Positions 7,689-14,811 of a DNA stretch of 29,774 bases are shown here, one piece after another. Numbering within the stretch: position 1 is the stretch's first letter; every line of letters starts with the position of its first letter. This stretch comes from Campylobacterales bacterium. Lineage in GTDB: Bacteria; Campylobacterota; Campylobacteria; Campylobacterales; QNZT01. The notes beneath the pieces are model-generated. The model saw nothing but the letters and a program-made list of their open reading frames with translations, was not told the origin of the DNA and did not search any database. The stretch covers positions 1 through 29,774 of the forward strand of contig JALWKJ010000254.1 of NCBI GenBank assembly GCA_027081495.1, in the 5' to 3' direction. A program made the translations under genes and the position numbers.

Positions 7689-8485
7689 CGGCCAAGGAGA
7701 AAAAAAGACGAGACTTTATAAAACAAATAGGAGGTATCGGGGTGCTTGGCATCGCCGCGGCTGCCGGTATCTATTATGCTCCGGCTTTAAAAGCGGCAAA
7801 GCCGATACTTCGACCTCCCGGAGCCGTGGAAGAAGACGACTTTTTAAAATTGTGCATAAAATGCGGACAATGTTTGCAAGTATGTCCATACGATTCAATA
7901 TTTTTAGAAGATATACAAGGAGGGGCGAGCATAGGTATGGCGTATATTGACCCTCTTAAAAGAGGCTGTTACCTTTGCGAAGCGTTTCCGTGCATACTCG
8001 CCTGCCCGACCGGAGCATTAGATCATGAGAGCGACGATATTAAATTTATTCATATGGGAATGGCCGTCATAGTAAACGAAAGCGCCTGTCTCGCACTCAA
8101 AAAAGAACCTGTTGCGGATAAAGCGATAGATAGAATATATGAAAATACGAAAATTCTCTCCAAGGAAGAGAAAAAAGAGCATAAAGTCATTATGAGGGGA
8201 GATGAAAGCGAAAAGGAGCGCTTGCAGAAAAAAATTTTACAAGATCTGGAAAAATTTCGAAACAAAGAGTGTACGATCTGTGCGGATATGTGCCCGTTTC
8301 ATCCAAACCCGGAAGATGCAATCGGCATGATTTCCAAAAACGGCGCTCTTATACCGCAAATCAGAAAAGCCTGTGTGGGCTGTGGCGTATGCGTAGAGCT
8401 TTGTCCTACTAGCGTACTAAATATTGTACCCAGAGCGACTTATGAAGATATTTACAACAAGGGGAAACAAAATGACAAATCATAA
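7685..8485 (+). CDS. nosG: NosG, periplasmic four-cluster ferredoxin of the NapG/NosG type
   Basis: A twin-arginine signal (KKRRDFIKQIGG, about residues 7-35) exports a folded iron-sulfur protein. Four [4Fe-4S] motifs follow: C57-C60-C63-C67, C95-C98-C103-C107, the CTICADMCP stretch and CVGCGVCVELCP near the C-terminus. This is the layout of NapG. With NosH it is thought to form a membrane module that oxidises menaquinol and passes electrons to the NosC cytochromes. In W. succinogenes the NosG-C1-C2-H module is required for N2O respiration. The ATG overlaps the nosD stop by 4 nt and the 3' end overlaps nosC1 by 14 nt, so translation is coupled. Confidence 0.95.
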   Translation: MTAKEKKRRDFIKQIGGIGVLGIAAAAGIYYAPALKAAKPILRPPGAVEEDDFLKLCIKCGQCLQVCPYDSIFLEDIQGGASIGMAYIDPLKRGCYLCEAFPCILACPTGALDHESDDIKFIHMGMAVIVNESACLALKKEPVADKAIDRIYENTKILSKEEKKEHKVIMRGDESEKERLQKKILQDLEKFRNKECTICADMCPFHPNPEDAIGMISKNGALIPQIRKACVGCGVCVELCPTSVLNIVPRATYEDIYNKGKQNDKS

Positions 8486-9029
8486 ACAATGGATAATTTC
8501 ACTAAGCGCCGCATTAATACTTTTTAGCGGATGCGGCAACGAAGAAAAAGAAAACGCGACAAGCGTTAAACCTCAAATCAAAGTAACGCAAAACGCCGTA
8601 AATATGGAAACAAAAACTAAAGAATCACAAAGTAACAGCGGTAAATTTTACTACTCTTACAATAAAGAAAAAAAAGATTACAAATCTCAACCGCCCAAAA
8701 CGAAAACTACCATAGACGCCTATTTAAACATCAAATCTCCTTATGAGAGAGTAAGAATCACGATGATGATAAAACGATTGAGCAACGACTATATCATCAA
8801 ATGTTCAGCTTGTCATAACGATTATGCAAACGGAGTAATCGGTCCCTCTTTATTAGACAAAAACGCTGATTTTATCTATCAAAGACTTCAAGATTATAAA
8901 AACGACAAAAAGAAGAATGTTCTTATGAAAGAACTTGTTGAGCAAATCGATAATCAAAAACTAAAATCCCTCGCCGAGGAGATAGCTAATTTCAACAAAG
9001 AGATAATAAAAATGAGGAGGAACAAATGA
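8472..9029 (+). CDS. nosC1: NosC1, mono-heme c-type cytochrome lipoprotein
   Basis: The start is taken as the ATG at 8472 (MTNHKQWIISL), which has GGGGAAAC upstream and gives a clean lipoprotein signal with lipobox LFSGC. An earlier in-frame ATG at 8424 would bury this signal and overlap nosG by more than 60 nt. A charged linker of about 85 residues separates the lipid anchor from one c-type heme motif, CSACH at 111-115, followed by a GVIGPSL stretch very like that of NosC2. The role is to carry electrons in the periplasm from the NosGH module and/or bc1 complex to NosZ. The length is 185 aa. The stop overlaps the nosC2 start by 4 nt (ATGA). Confidence 0.93.
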   Translation: MTNHKQWIISLSAALILFSGCGNEEKENATSVKPQIKVTQNAVNMETKTKESQSNSGKFYYSYNKEKKDYKSQPPKTKTTIDAYLNIKSPYERVRITMMIKRLSNDYIIKCSACHNDYANGVIGPSLLDKNADFIYQRLQDYKNDKKKNVLMKELVEQIDNQKLKSLAEEIANFNKEIIKMRRNK

Positions 9030-9556
9030 TAAGAAAAGTATTGGCGTTTATCGCAATAGCTCTTGCGATTTGGGCGACGCTGTTTATGTTGAACCTAGAT
9101 AGTGAAGCAAATAAAATGCAAAGAATCGCCGAACTGATCAAAAGCACCTCGACAGAAGATAAAAAACTCGCGATAAAACCGACTCAAACGACAACTCCTC
9201 CAGTCTCGCAAACTTCCGCCGCACTCGTGCAAAAAGACAATAAAAATACAGAGGTAGAAGAGAAACTCAAAGCTCTAAAAGAAAAAGCCGGAAATATAGC
9301 GGCATTTAATGTAAGTCCCCTATATAAAAAACGATGCGCGTCTTGTCACGGAAATATCGGTCAAGGCGTTATAGGTCCAAAGCTTATCGGTAAAACGAAA
9401 GAGAAGATATTAACCGCATTGAAGGATTTTAAAAGCGGTAAACGAAAAAATTATGTCATGTACGGACTTCTTAGCAATATAAACGATGAACAACTTGAAA
9501 ATTTAGCCGCTGAAATTTCAACTTTTCAATCCAAGCTTGACAAAGCCGCAAAATAG
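9026..9556 (+). CDS. nosC2: NosC2, membrane-anchored mono-heme c-type cytochrome
   Basis: An uncleaved N-terminal helix (about residues 4-23, VLAFIAIALAIWATLFML) anchors the protein, unlike the lipid anchor of NosC1. A low-complexity linker rich in T, K and E leads to the heme motif CASCH at 104-108 and the GVIGPKLIGK stretch shared with NosC1. The two genes look like an old tandem duplication with different anchors. It should pass electrons between the NosGH module and NosZ at the periplasmic face. The ATG overlaps the nosC1 stop and has a GAGGAGG ribosome site. The length is 176 aa. Confidence 0.93.
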   Translation: MIRKVLAFIAIALAIWATLFMLNLDSEANKMQRIAELIKSTSTEDKKLAIKPTQTTTPPVSQTSAALVQKDNKNTEVEEKLKALKEKAGNIAAFNVSPLYKKRCASCHGNIGQGVIGPKLIGKTKEKILTALKDFKSGKRKNYVMYGLLSNINDEQLENLAAEISTFQSKLDKAAK

Positions 9557-9576
9557 TAAATCCGAAGGAGAGGAAG

Positions 9577-10488
9577 ATGGATAGGTATAATGCCGGTGTA
9601 AAAGATTTGATCAATGCCCGTTTTTGGTCAACATTTTACTATAAAACAAAAGAGGGAAAAACAAAACTCACTATAAGGGCATTTAGATGGATTACTATTA
9701 TCGTCATTAATGTTCTCTTTTTCCTCTCGTTTCATATCGATATCCAGTTTCTTGAAGGCACGCTAAACGGCTCAAGACTCCTTGGATTTCATCTGATAGA
9801 TCCTTTCACCGCGCTTGAGATATTTGCCGCCGAACATCGAATACACACAAATGTCATAATCGGAAGCGCTACGCTTATAGTTTTCTATTTTTTAGCAGGA
9901 GGAAAAGCATACTGTTCATGGATATGTCCATATGGACTCTTAAGTGAAATCGGCGAATATTTTCATCAAAAACTAATCAAAAAAAAGATCATAAAAGAGA
10001 GAAAATTTACTCCAAACATCCGCTTTTTCTTTTGGATCGTTTTTTTGGCTGCGGCGACAATTGACGGATATCTGGTTTTTGAAGTAATAAATCCTATCGG
10101 CATACTAAGCAGAGCCGTCACTTACGGCTGGAGTTTAGCTGTCGTTTGGGTGGTTGTCATTTTGATTTTTGAGATTTTTTATTCAAGAAGAGGATGGTGT
10201 AAATATATCTGTCCCGTCGGCACGACATATAATTTTATCGGATGGGCAAGCCTGACCAAAGTACAATGGGATATGAATAAGTGCGATCACTGCAGCGCGT
10301 GTCTGTCCGTATGTTTCGAAGATCATGTACTTGAATTTATAAAACCCAAGTATGATAAAAAAAGAGCCGATAAAGGTATAAACAAACAACTCGTAGTAAA
10401 CGGCGACTGTACGCTTTGCGGAAGATGTTTTGATGTGTGTCATACCGACGCGTATAATTATGAATTTAGATTAAAAGATTTGGTATGA
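9577..10488 (+). CDS. nosH: NosH, polytopic iron-sulfur quinol-oxidising protein (NapH type)
   Basis: Four membrane helices are visible (about residues 37-55, 92-108, 148-170 and 184-202). Two CxxxCP motifs follow helices 2 and 4 (C113/C117 and C208/C212), as in NapH. The cytoplasmic tail carries two [4Fe-4S] motifs, C236-C239-C242-C246 and C278-C281-C284-C288. Established knowledge of NapH and NosH points to menaquinol oxidation and electron transfer to NosG. A GAAGGAGAGG ribosome site lies before the ATG after a 20-nt gap from nosC2. The last codons overlap nosF (ATGATG). The 303-aa length is in the family range. Confidence 0.95.
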   Translation: MDRYNAGVKDLINARFWSTFYYKTKEGKTKLTIRAFRWITIIVINVLFFLSFHIDIQFLEGTLNGSRLLGFHLIDPFTALEIFAAEHRIHTNVIIGSATLIVFYFLAGGKAYCSWICPYGLLSEIGEYFHQKLIKKKIIKERKFTPNIRFFFWIVFLAAATIDGYLVFEVINPIGILSRAVTYGWSLAVVWVVVILIFEIFYSRRGWCKYICPVGTTYNFIGWASLTKVQWDMNKCDHCSACLSVCFEDHVLEFIKPKYDKKRADKGINKQLVVNGDCTLCGRCFDVCHTDAYNYEFRLKDLV

Positions 10489-11129
10489 TGTTGGTAACGG
10501 CTAAAAATATAACTAAAAAATTTACGAACACAAAGATTTTAGACGCTATAGATCTTAATATAAAAAAAGGAGATCGTATAGCGCTTATGGGTCCAAACGG
10601 AGCCGGAAAAACTACGCTCGTTCGGGCGATGTTGGGATTTTATCATCTTGATAACGGAAGTATAAAAGTACTTGGTTTTGATCCCATCTTACAAAGGGTA
10701 GATGTCTTAAAACAGATAAGCTTTATCCCCCAACTGCCTCCTCCGGTAAAACTGAGTATAGAAGAGCTGCTTAATTTTGTATCTAAAAGCTCGAATATTT
10801 CAAAAAAAAAGATTTTCGACGACGCCTTGAGAATGGATCTTGATATAAAAGCGCATATAAACAAACCTTTTTATAAACTTTCGGGAGGAATGAAACAAAA
10901 ACTTCTCATATCCATAGCTCTTTCAAAAGATAGTAAATTGCTTATATTCGACGAGCCGACGGCAAACCTCGATCCGAAAGGACGAGAACAATTTTATAAA
11001 CTTTTAAAAGAGATTGACGACGAATGCTCTACAATTTTTATAACTCATAGACTCGAAGAGATAAAAAGTCTCGTAAATCGTAAAATCTATATGGATCTTG
11101 GAAAGGTGGTAGAAGATGAAACGATATAA
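10485..11129 (+). CDS. nosF: NosF, ABC transporter ATPase for NosZ maturation
   Basis: The ATP-binding subunit of the NosDFY system. It has Walker A GPNGAGKT (36-43), signature LSGGMKQK (132-139), Walker B LLIFDEP (152-158) and the H-loop histidine in FITHR. With the membrane partner NosY and periplasmic NosD it drives assembly of the copper-sulfur centre of NosZ. The length of 214 aa is on the short side, as expected for NosF-type ATPases that lack an accessory domain. The first of two adjacent ATG codons overlaps the nosH stop by 4 nt; the second ATG (10488) is equally possible. The 3' end overlaps nosL by 14 nt. Confidence 0.95.
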   Translation: MMLVTAKNITKKFTNTKILDAIDLNIKKGDRIALMGPNGAGKTTLVRAMLGFYHLDNGSIKVLGFDPILQRVDVLKQISFIPQLPPPVKLSIEELLNFVSKSSNISKKKIFDDALRMDLDIKAHINKPFYKLSGGMKQKLLISIALSKDSKLLIFDEPTANLDPKGREQFYKLLKEIDDECSTIFITHRLEEIKSLVNRKIYMDLGKVVEDETI

Positions 11130-11586
11130 ACTGCTTGCGCTGAGTATATTTGTACTTTTTGTCGTCTTGTCGGGTTGTCAAAAAAAGATTTCCGACTCGC
11201 CTCAAGTTATGCACTGGGACAGAGATATGTGCGAACGCTGCAAAATGGCTATAAGCGAACGCAAATTCGCCGTACAGGTTATAAATCCGAAAACAAAAAA
11301 AGCTTATAAATTCGATGATATCGGCTGTGCCGTCTTATGGTTTGAAGAAGAGAAAATTCCGTGGAAAAACGAAGCCAAAATCTGGATTACCGATGCCAAA
11401 ACGGGAGAGTGGATCGATGCTAAAAACGCTATATATACCGATGATTCCATAACTCCTATGGCTTTTGGATTCGGAGCGTATGCAAAAAAAAATGTTCCCT
11501 CTAACCGTCATACGCTTGATTTCAATCATGTCGTAAAAAAGATATTTGAAATAGAAAAATTAAATAAAAACAGAGGAATACGCTAG
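11116..11586 (+). CDS. nosL: NosL, copper-binding lipoprotein chaperone
   Basis: A lipoprotein signal with lipobox LSGC (lipidated Cys21) anchors it in the periplasm. The NosL copper motif is intact: C39-E-R-C42-K-M44, followed by KFAVQV and the FDDIGCAV segment typical of the family. NosL binds Cu(I) and hands it to apo-NosZ. The length of 156 aa fits. The ATG lies inside the 3' end of nosF. In W. succinogenes nosY comes before nosL, whereas here nosL precedes nosY, and a second NosL-like gene follows. Confidence 0.95.
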   Translation: MKRYKLLALSIFVLFVVLSGCQKKISDSPQVMHWDRDMCERCKMAISERKFAVQVINPKTKKAYKFDDIGCAVLWFEEEKIPWKNEAKIWITDAKTGEWIDAKNAIYTDDSITPMAFGFGAYAKKNVPSNRHTLDFNHVVKKIFEIEKLNKNRGIR

Positions 11587-12413
11587 TGACAAATCTTTTA
11601 CTCATCGCCTACTTGGATATCAAAGAGTCGCTTCGATCTAAATGGTTTTATGTTTATGCGGTCGTATTTGGCGGACTTATGGCGCTTTTTTTTATAACGG
11701 GAGTTTCAGACGCCGTTGTCATGGGATTTACGGGACTTAGTAGAATGTTGCTTATTTTTATACAAGTTACCATCATAATACTGCCCATATTTATACTTAT
11801 CACTACCGTAAAATCAATATCAGGCGACAGAGAGAGCAATGTATTGGAATATATGCTCTCTTTTCCCGTTTCGTTAAAAGAATACTATTGGGGTAAAATG
11901 CTCGGCCGCTTTGCCACGGTATTTTTACCCGTATTTTTCGCATTGATTTTAGGCGTGATTTTCGGTATCGTAAAAGGAGGAGACTTGCCCTGGAATATGA
12001 TTTTTTTATATTCGGCTCTGCTTTTTTCTTTATGTTTCGTATTTCTCGGGCTTGCGTTTTTCCTCTCAAGCATCGTAAAATCAACGGATATCGCCCTTGG
12101 AAGTTCATTTGTAGTGTGGATTACGCTTCTTGCGTTTATTGACATAGCTTTGATAGGATTAATGCTTCAAAACAGAATAAACGACGATCTTATCATAACC
12201 TTGGCTATGCTAAATCCCATAGAGGTTTTTAGGATAGGAGCGATAACGCTGTTTGACCCGGAACTAACGGTCATAGGACCCGTCGCTTACTATCTGCTCG
12301 ATTCGCTCGGTTCTTCTTTGTTAATATTATATGCGGTTATTTATCCTATTGTTTTAGGCGGACTTTTTGCATGGTTTGGGTATATTGCATTTAAAAGAAA
12401 AGACCTTTTATAG
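11586..12413 (+). CDS. nosY: NosY, ABC transporter permease for NosZ maturation
   Basis: Six hydrophobic segments and an N-terminal cytoplasmic stretch (LLLIAYLDIKESLRSKWFY) match the ABC-2 type NosY permease family, including the conserved DRESNVLEYMLSFPVS loop after the second helix. It pairs with NosF and NosD. The start codon is GTG, overlapping the nosL stop by one base (TAGTG) and preceded by AGAGGAATA. The length of 275 aa is normal. Confidence 0.94.
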   Translation: MTNLLLIAYLDIKESLRSKWFYVYAVVFGGLMALFFITGVSDAVVMGFTGLSRMLLIFIQVTIIILPIFILITTVKSISGDRESNVLEYMLSFPVSLKEYYWGKMLGRFATVFLPVFFALILGVIFGIVKGGDLPWNMIFLYSALLFSLCFVFLGLAFFLSSIVKSTDIALGSSFVVWITLLAFIDIALIGLMLQNRINDDLIITLAMLNPIEVFRIGAITLFDPELTVIGPVAYYLLDSLGSSLLILYAVIYPIVLGGLFAWFGYIAFKRKDLL

Positions 12414-12422
12414 GAGGAGTGT

Positions 12423-12884
12423 GTGAGAATATTTTTGAGTTTACTACTTGTTATAAGCTTTGTCGGCGCGGCGGAGATTAAAATACAAGATCAAAACGAA
12501 ACCGACGCGATCTATTTGTTACCGCTAAAAAAATATCCAAAATGGCTCTGCGAAGCTACACTGAAAAACGCCAAAAGCGTACGATTTGCTTCGGTAAAAT
12601 CGTTGATGACCGTATATTTGCATCAAGATTATTTTAAAAAACACAAACTTCTTGAAGATAGTATCGATAAAATCTATGTACAGGATTATATAAACGGCAG
12701 AAAAATAGAAGCGAAAAACGCTTTTTATCTTTTCGGAAGTAGAGTTATCGGTCCTCACGGCGATGATCTTATACCTTTTGAAACAAAAAAGAATGCCGAA
12801 CTTTTTATGCTAAAAAACGGCGGTACGAAAATCTTGCGATTTAACAAACTAACAGCCGGACTTATACGATATCTGGATATGTAG
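12423..12884 (+). CDS. NosL-like periplasmic protein lacking the CxxC copper motif
   Basis: A second, divergent NosL-family protein. A cleavable signal covers about residues 1-17 (ISFVGAAE). The C-terminal half is clearly NosL-like: residues 99-121 (NAFYLFGSRVIGP, then HGDDLIPFE) and 133-144 (GGTKILRFNKLT). The usual N-terminal CxxCGM site is absent. Where other NosL-domain proteins read CPVCGM-x-YPxW, this one has only the KYPKW part, and Cys43 is the sole cysteine. It starts with GTG behind GGAGGAG, 9 nt after nosY, so it is made with the maturation proteins. It may bind copper through methionines and histidines, act as a partner of NosL, or be structural. The specific role is unknown. Confidence 0.8.
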   Translation: MRIFLSLLLVISFVGAAEIKIQDQNETDAIYLLPLKKYPKWLCEATLKNAKSVRFASVKSLMTVYLHQDYFKKHKLLEDSIDKIYVQDYINGRKIEAKNAFYLFGSRVIGPHGDDLIPFETKKNAELFMLKNGGTKILRFNKLTAGLIRYLDM

Positions 12885-12892
12885 GAGATAAG

Positions 12893-13414
12893 ATGAAAAA
12901 ACCTGAGCCTATAAACGAAGAGATTGAGTTACAAAACAATATATATATAGAAAGCGATACAGATAAAAAGGGAGTGATCACTTATGTAAACGACTATTTT
13001 GCGGAAATTTCGGGATACTCAAAGGATGAGCTTTTGGGATCTCCTCACAATATAGTCCGCCACCCGGATATGCCTAAAATTCTCTTTAAGATTCTTTGGG
13101 ATCGTATTTCACGAGGAGAAAATTTTCACGCGGCGATCAAAAACATGGCAAAAGACGGAAGGTATTATTGGGTTTTTACGGACTTTGAGCCGCTTAGAGA
13201 CGATAAAGGCGACATCATCGGCTACAAAGCCGCTCGTAAAAAAATTTCAAAACATGTTACACAATTGCTTGATCCGCTATATAAAAAACTTACGGAAATA
13301 GAAAAAGAGAGCGGCATGAACGAAAGCTTAAACTATTTAAACAATTTTTTAAAAGAGCGCTCACAAGATATAACGATCGATAATCTTCTTGAAAATATAC
13401 ATAAACTTTATTGA
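12893..13414 (+). CDS. Stand-alone Aer/CetB-type PAS redox sensor at the end of the nos operon
   Basis: Residues about 15-118 form one PAS domain of the Aer class: GVITYVNDYFAEISGYSKDEL, PHNIVRHPDMP (51-61), then KDGRYYWV. The HPDMP motif and the YYWV strand are typical of FAD-binding PAS domains in Aer-like energy sensors. The remaining 55 residues are helical and charged, with no HAMP, methyl-accepting, kinase or GGDEF domain. The size and layout match Campylobacter CetB, which signals redox state to the separate membrane receptor CetA. The gene lies 8 nt after the NosL-like gene with a GGAGATAAG ribosome site and before a terminator, so it is the last gene of the nos transcript. It may link N2O respiration to taxis, which is inference. 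No CetA partner is in the window. Confidence 0.85.
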   Translation: MKKPEPINEEIELQNNIYIESDTDKKGVITYVNDYFAEISGYSKDELLGSPHNIVRHPDMPKILFKILWDRISRGENFHAAIKNMAKDGRYYWVFTDFEPLRDDKGDIIGYKAARKKISKHVTQLLDPLYKKLTEIEKESGMNESLNYLNNFLKERSQDITIDNLLENIHKLY

Positions 13415-13415
13415 T

Positions 13416-13460
13416 AAAAATCCCGTCAATTCTCAAAAACGGATTTTGACGCGGATTTTT
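13416..13460 (+). terminator. Terminator of the nos operon
   Basis: AAAAATCC-CGTCAA pairs with TTGACG-C-GGATTTTT, a 14-bp stem with one bulged C and a 16-nt loop, starting 2 nt after the PAS stop codon. The 3' arm ends in a T run, as in Rho-independent terminators. Confidence 0.75.
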
Positions 13461-13530
13461 TAATCCCGTTAAATTTTTGTTTACCAATTCTTACTACCAT
13501 ATAGCTCAACATAATTAGGAGAAAAATAGT

Positions 13531-13851
13531 ATGAATTCATCGATACTCAAAAGATTTAGAATAATAGGAATAGCCGAGGGTATATCGTATCTTGTTCTGC
13601 TTTTTGTCGCAATGCCTTTAAAATATATTTTCGGATTCGCGATAGCGGTAAAAATCATCGGGATGATTCACGGTATCTTATTTATCGGCTATGTCGCTTT
13701 TTTAGCGCTTTGCGTGAAAAGATATAGCTGGAATCTAAAATACGCTTTTGTACTCTTTATAGCTTCTCTCGTACCTTTTGGAACCTTTTATACGGATAAG
13801 GAGCTAAAAGATAAAGAAGAGTCGCTCTTTGCAATAGAAACAAATAACTAA
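13531..13851 (+). CDS. DUF3817 family small membrane protein
   Basis: A 106-aa protein with three hydrophobic helices (about residues 11-30, 33-60 and 69-87) and the features of the DUF3817 family: the RIIGIAEGISYLVL start, the central IGMIHGILFIGY helix with its histidine, and the short C-terminal FGTFYTDKEL segment. Function is unknown. The start has an AGGAG site. The sodium channel gene follows after 19 nt and may share its transcript. Confidence 0.85.
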   Translation: MNSSILKRFRIIGIAEGISYLVLLFVAMPLKYIFGFAIAVKIIGMIHGILFIGYVAFLALCVKRYSWNLKYAFVLFIASLVPFGTFYTDKELKDKEESLFAIETNN

Positions 13852-13870
13852 TAATAAAAAAGAGTACGCC

Positions 13871-14647
13871 ATGTATAATACGATCAAACTGTTTGTTCAA
13901 AGCAAATTATTTACCGGTTTTATTATATGGCTTATCGTCATAAACGGCATAACGCTCGGGCTTGAGACCTCCAAAAATATAACGGAAAATTTTGGAGCGT
14001 ATCTCTACGCGTTTGACGCATTTGTTATAACCGTATTTACAATTGAGATCATTTTACGGATTTATGTGCATAGACTCTCTTTTTTCAAAGATCCTTGGAG
14101 TCTGTTTGACTTTATTATCGTCGCTGTTTCGCTTGTTCCGTCAAACAGCGGATTTGAGATTTTTAGAATCTTAAGAGTCTTTAGACTGTTTAGACTAATA
14201 ACGGTAGTACCCCAAATGAGAAAAATCGTAACCGCACTTGTAAGCGTTATACCAGCAATGGCTTCTATCGCCGCTCTTCTTACTCTCTTTTTTTATATAT
14301 TCGCGATTATGGCTACAAACCTTTACGGTGAATCGTTTCCCCAGTGGTTTGGAACTCTCGGCGAATCGTTTTATACTCTCTTTCAGGTTATGACGCTAGA
14401 ATCCTGGTCGATGGGCATAGTAAGACCCATTATGCAAGCACACCCGTTCGCTTGGCTTTTTTTCGTACCTTTTATATTTATAATAACCTTTATCATGATA
14501 AATCTCATAGTGGCAATAGTAGTAGATGCCATGAACGAAATGGCAACACAAGAAAAAAAAGAAGATCCGACTATAAGTGAGCTCAAAGCATTGAAAAACG
14601 AGATAAAAGAACTTAAAGATTTAATCTCAAATATACGCGATCAATGA
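13871..14647 (+). CDS. Voltage-gated sodium channel subunit, NavAb-like
   Basis: A single-domain, six-helix ion channel that assembles as a homotetramer. The voltage sensor S4 (about 97-112, FRILRVFRLFRLITVV) carries four regularly spaced arginines. The pore filter TLESW is at 175-179 with Glu177, the same filter and numbering as NavAb of Arcobacter butzleri as I recall it. The helix after the filter (INLIVAIVVDAM) and the C-terminal coiled coil (about 228-258) also match. The family is Na+-selective. The physiological role in Campylobacterota is not settled; motility or pH homeostasis are suggested for other bacterial Nav channels. The ribosome site is weak (AAGAG). The 3' end is convergent with tRNA-Phe. 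Confidence 0.96.
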   Translation: MYNTIKLFVQSKLFTGFIIWLIVINGITLGLETSKNITENFGAYLYAFDAFVITVFTIEIILRIYVHRLSFFKDPWSLFDFIIVAVSLVPSNSGFEIFRILRVFRLFRLITVVPQMRKIVTALVSVIPAMASIAALLTLFFYIFAIMATNLYGESFPQWFGTLGESFYTLFQVMTLESWSMGIVRPIMQAHPFAWLFFVPFIFIITFIMINLIVAIVVDAMNEMATQEKKEDPTISELKALKNEIKELKDLISNIRDQ

Positions 14648-14659
14648 TATTTTGAGATT
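14623..14659. terminator. Possible hairpin at the 3' end of the channel gene
   Basis: AATCTCAAA (14623-14631) pairs with TTTGAGATT (14651-14659), 9 bp, extended by three more pairs past a bulge. It overlaps the last codons of the channel gene and lies between two convergent transcripts. It lacks a clear U-run, so the call is weak. Confidence 0.3.
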
Positions 14660-14689
14660 ATTACACACTGATTGAAGGAACATATAGGG

Positions 14690-14765
14690 TGGTGGCTTGA
14701 GACGGAATCGAACCGCCGACACGGTGATTTTCAGTCACCTGCTCTACCGACTGAGCTATCAAGCC
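14690..14765 (-). tRNA. tRNA-Phe (anticodon GAA)
   Basis: A full cloverleaf is visible on the minus strand: acceptor GGCTTGA/TCAAGCC, D-arm AGCTCAGTCGGTAGAGC, anticodon stem GGTGA/TCACC with loop CTGAAAA (anticodon GAA), T-arm with GGTTCGATTCC and an encoded CCA end. It is 76 nt long. Confidence 0.98.
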
Positions 14766-14784
14766 AACTTTCAAAAGAGTTGAA

Positions 14785-14811
14785 ATTATACAAAAATTTA
14801 TTAAAAATCAA
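14785..14811 (-). promoter_or_regulatory. Predicted promoter of tRNA-Phe
   Basis: On the minus strand TATAAT (14790-14785) stands 19 nt upstream of the mature tRNA 5' end. A weak -35 (TTGATT, 14811-14806) lies 15 nt further up and overlaps the murD stop codon. Confidence 0.5.

Noticed and set aside
8424..8471. Longer nosC1 starting at 8424
   Set aside because: It would put 16 extra residues before a clean lipoprotein signal and lacks a ribosome site. The ATG at 8472 is better.
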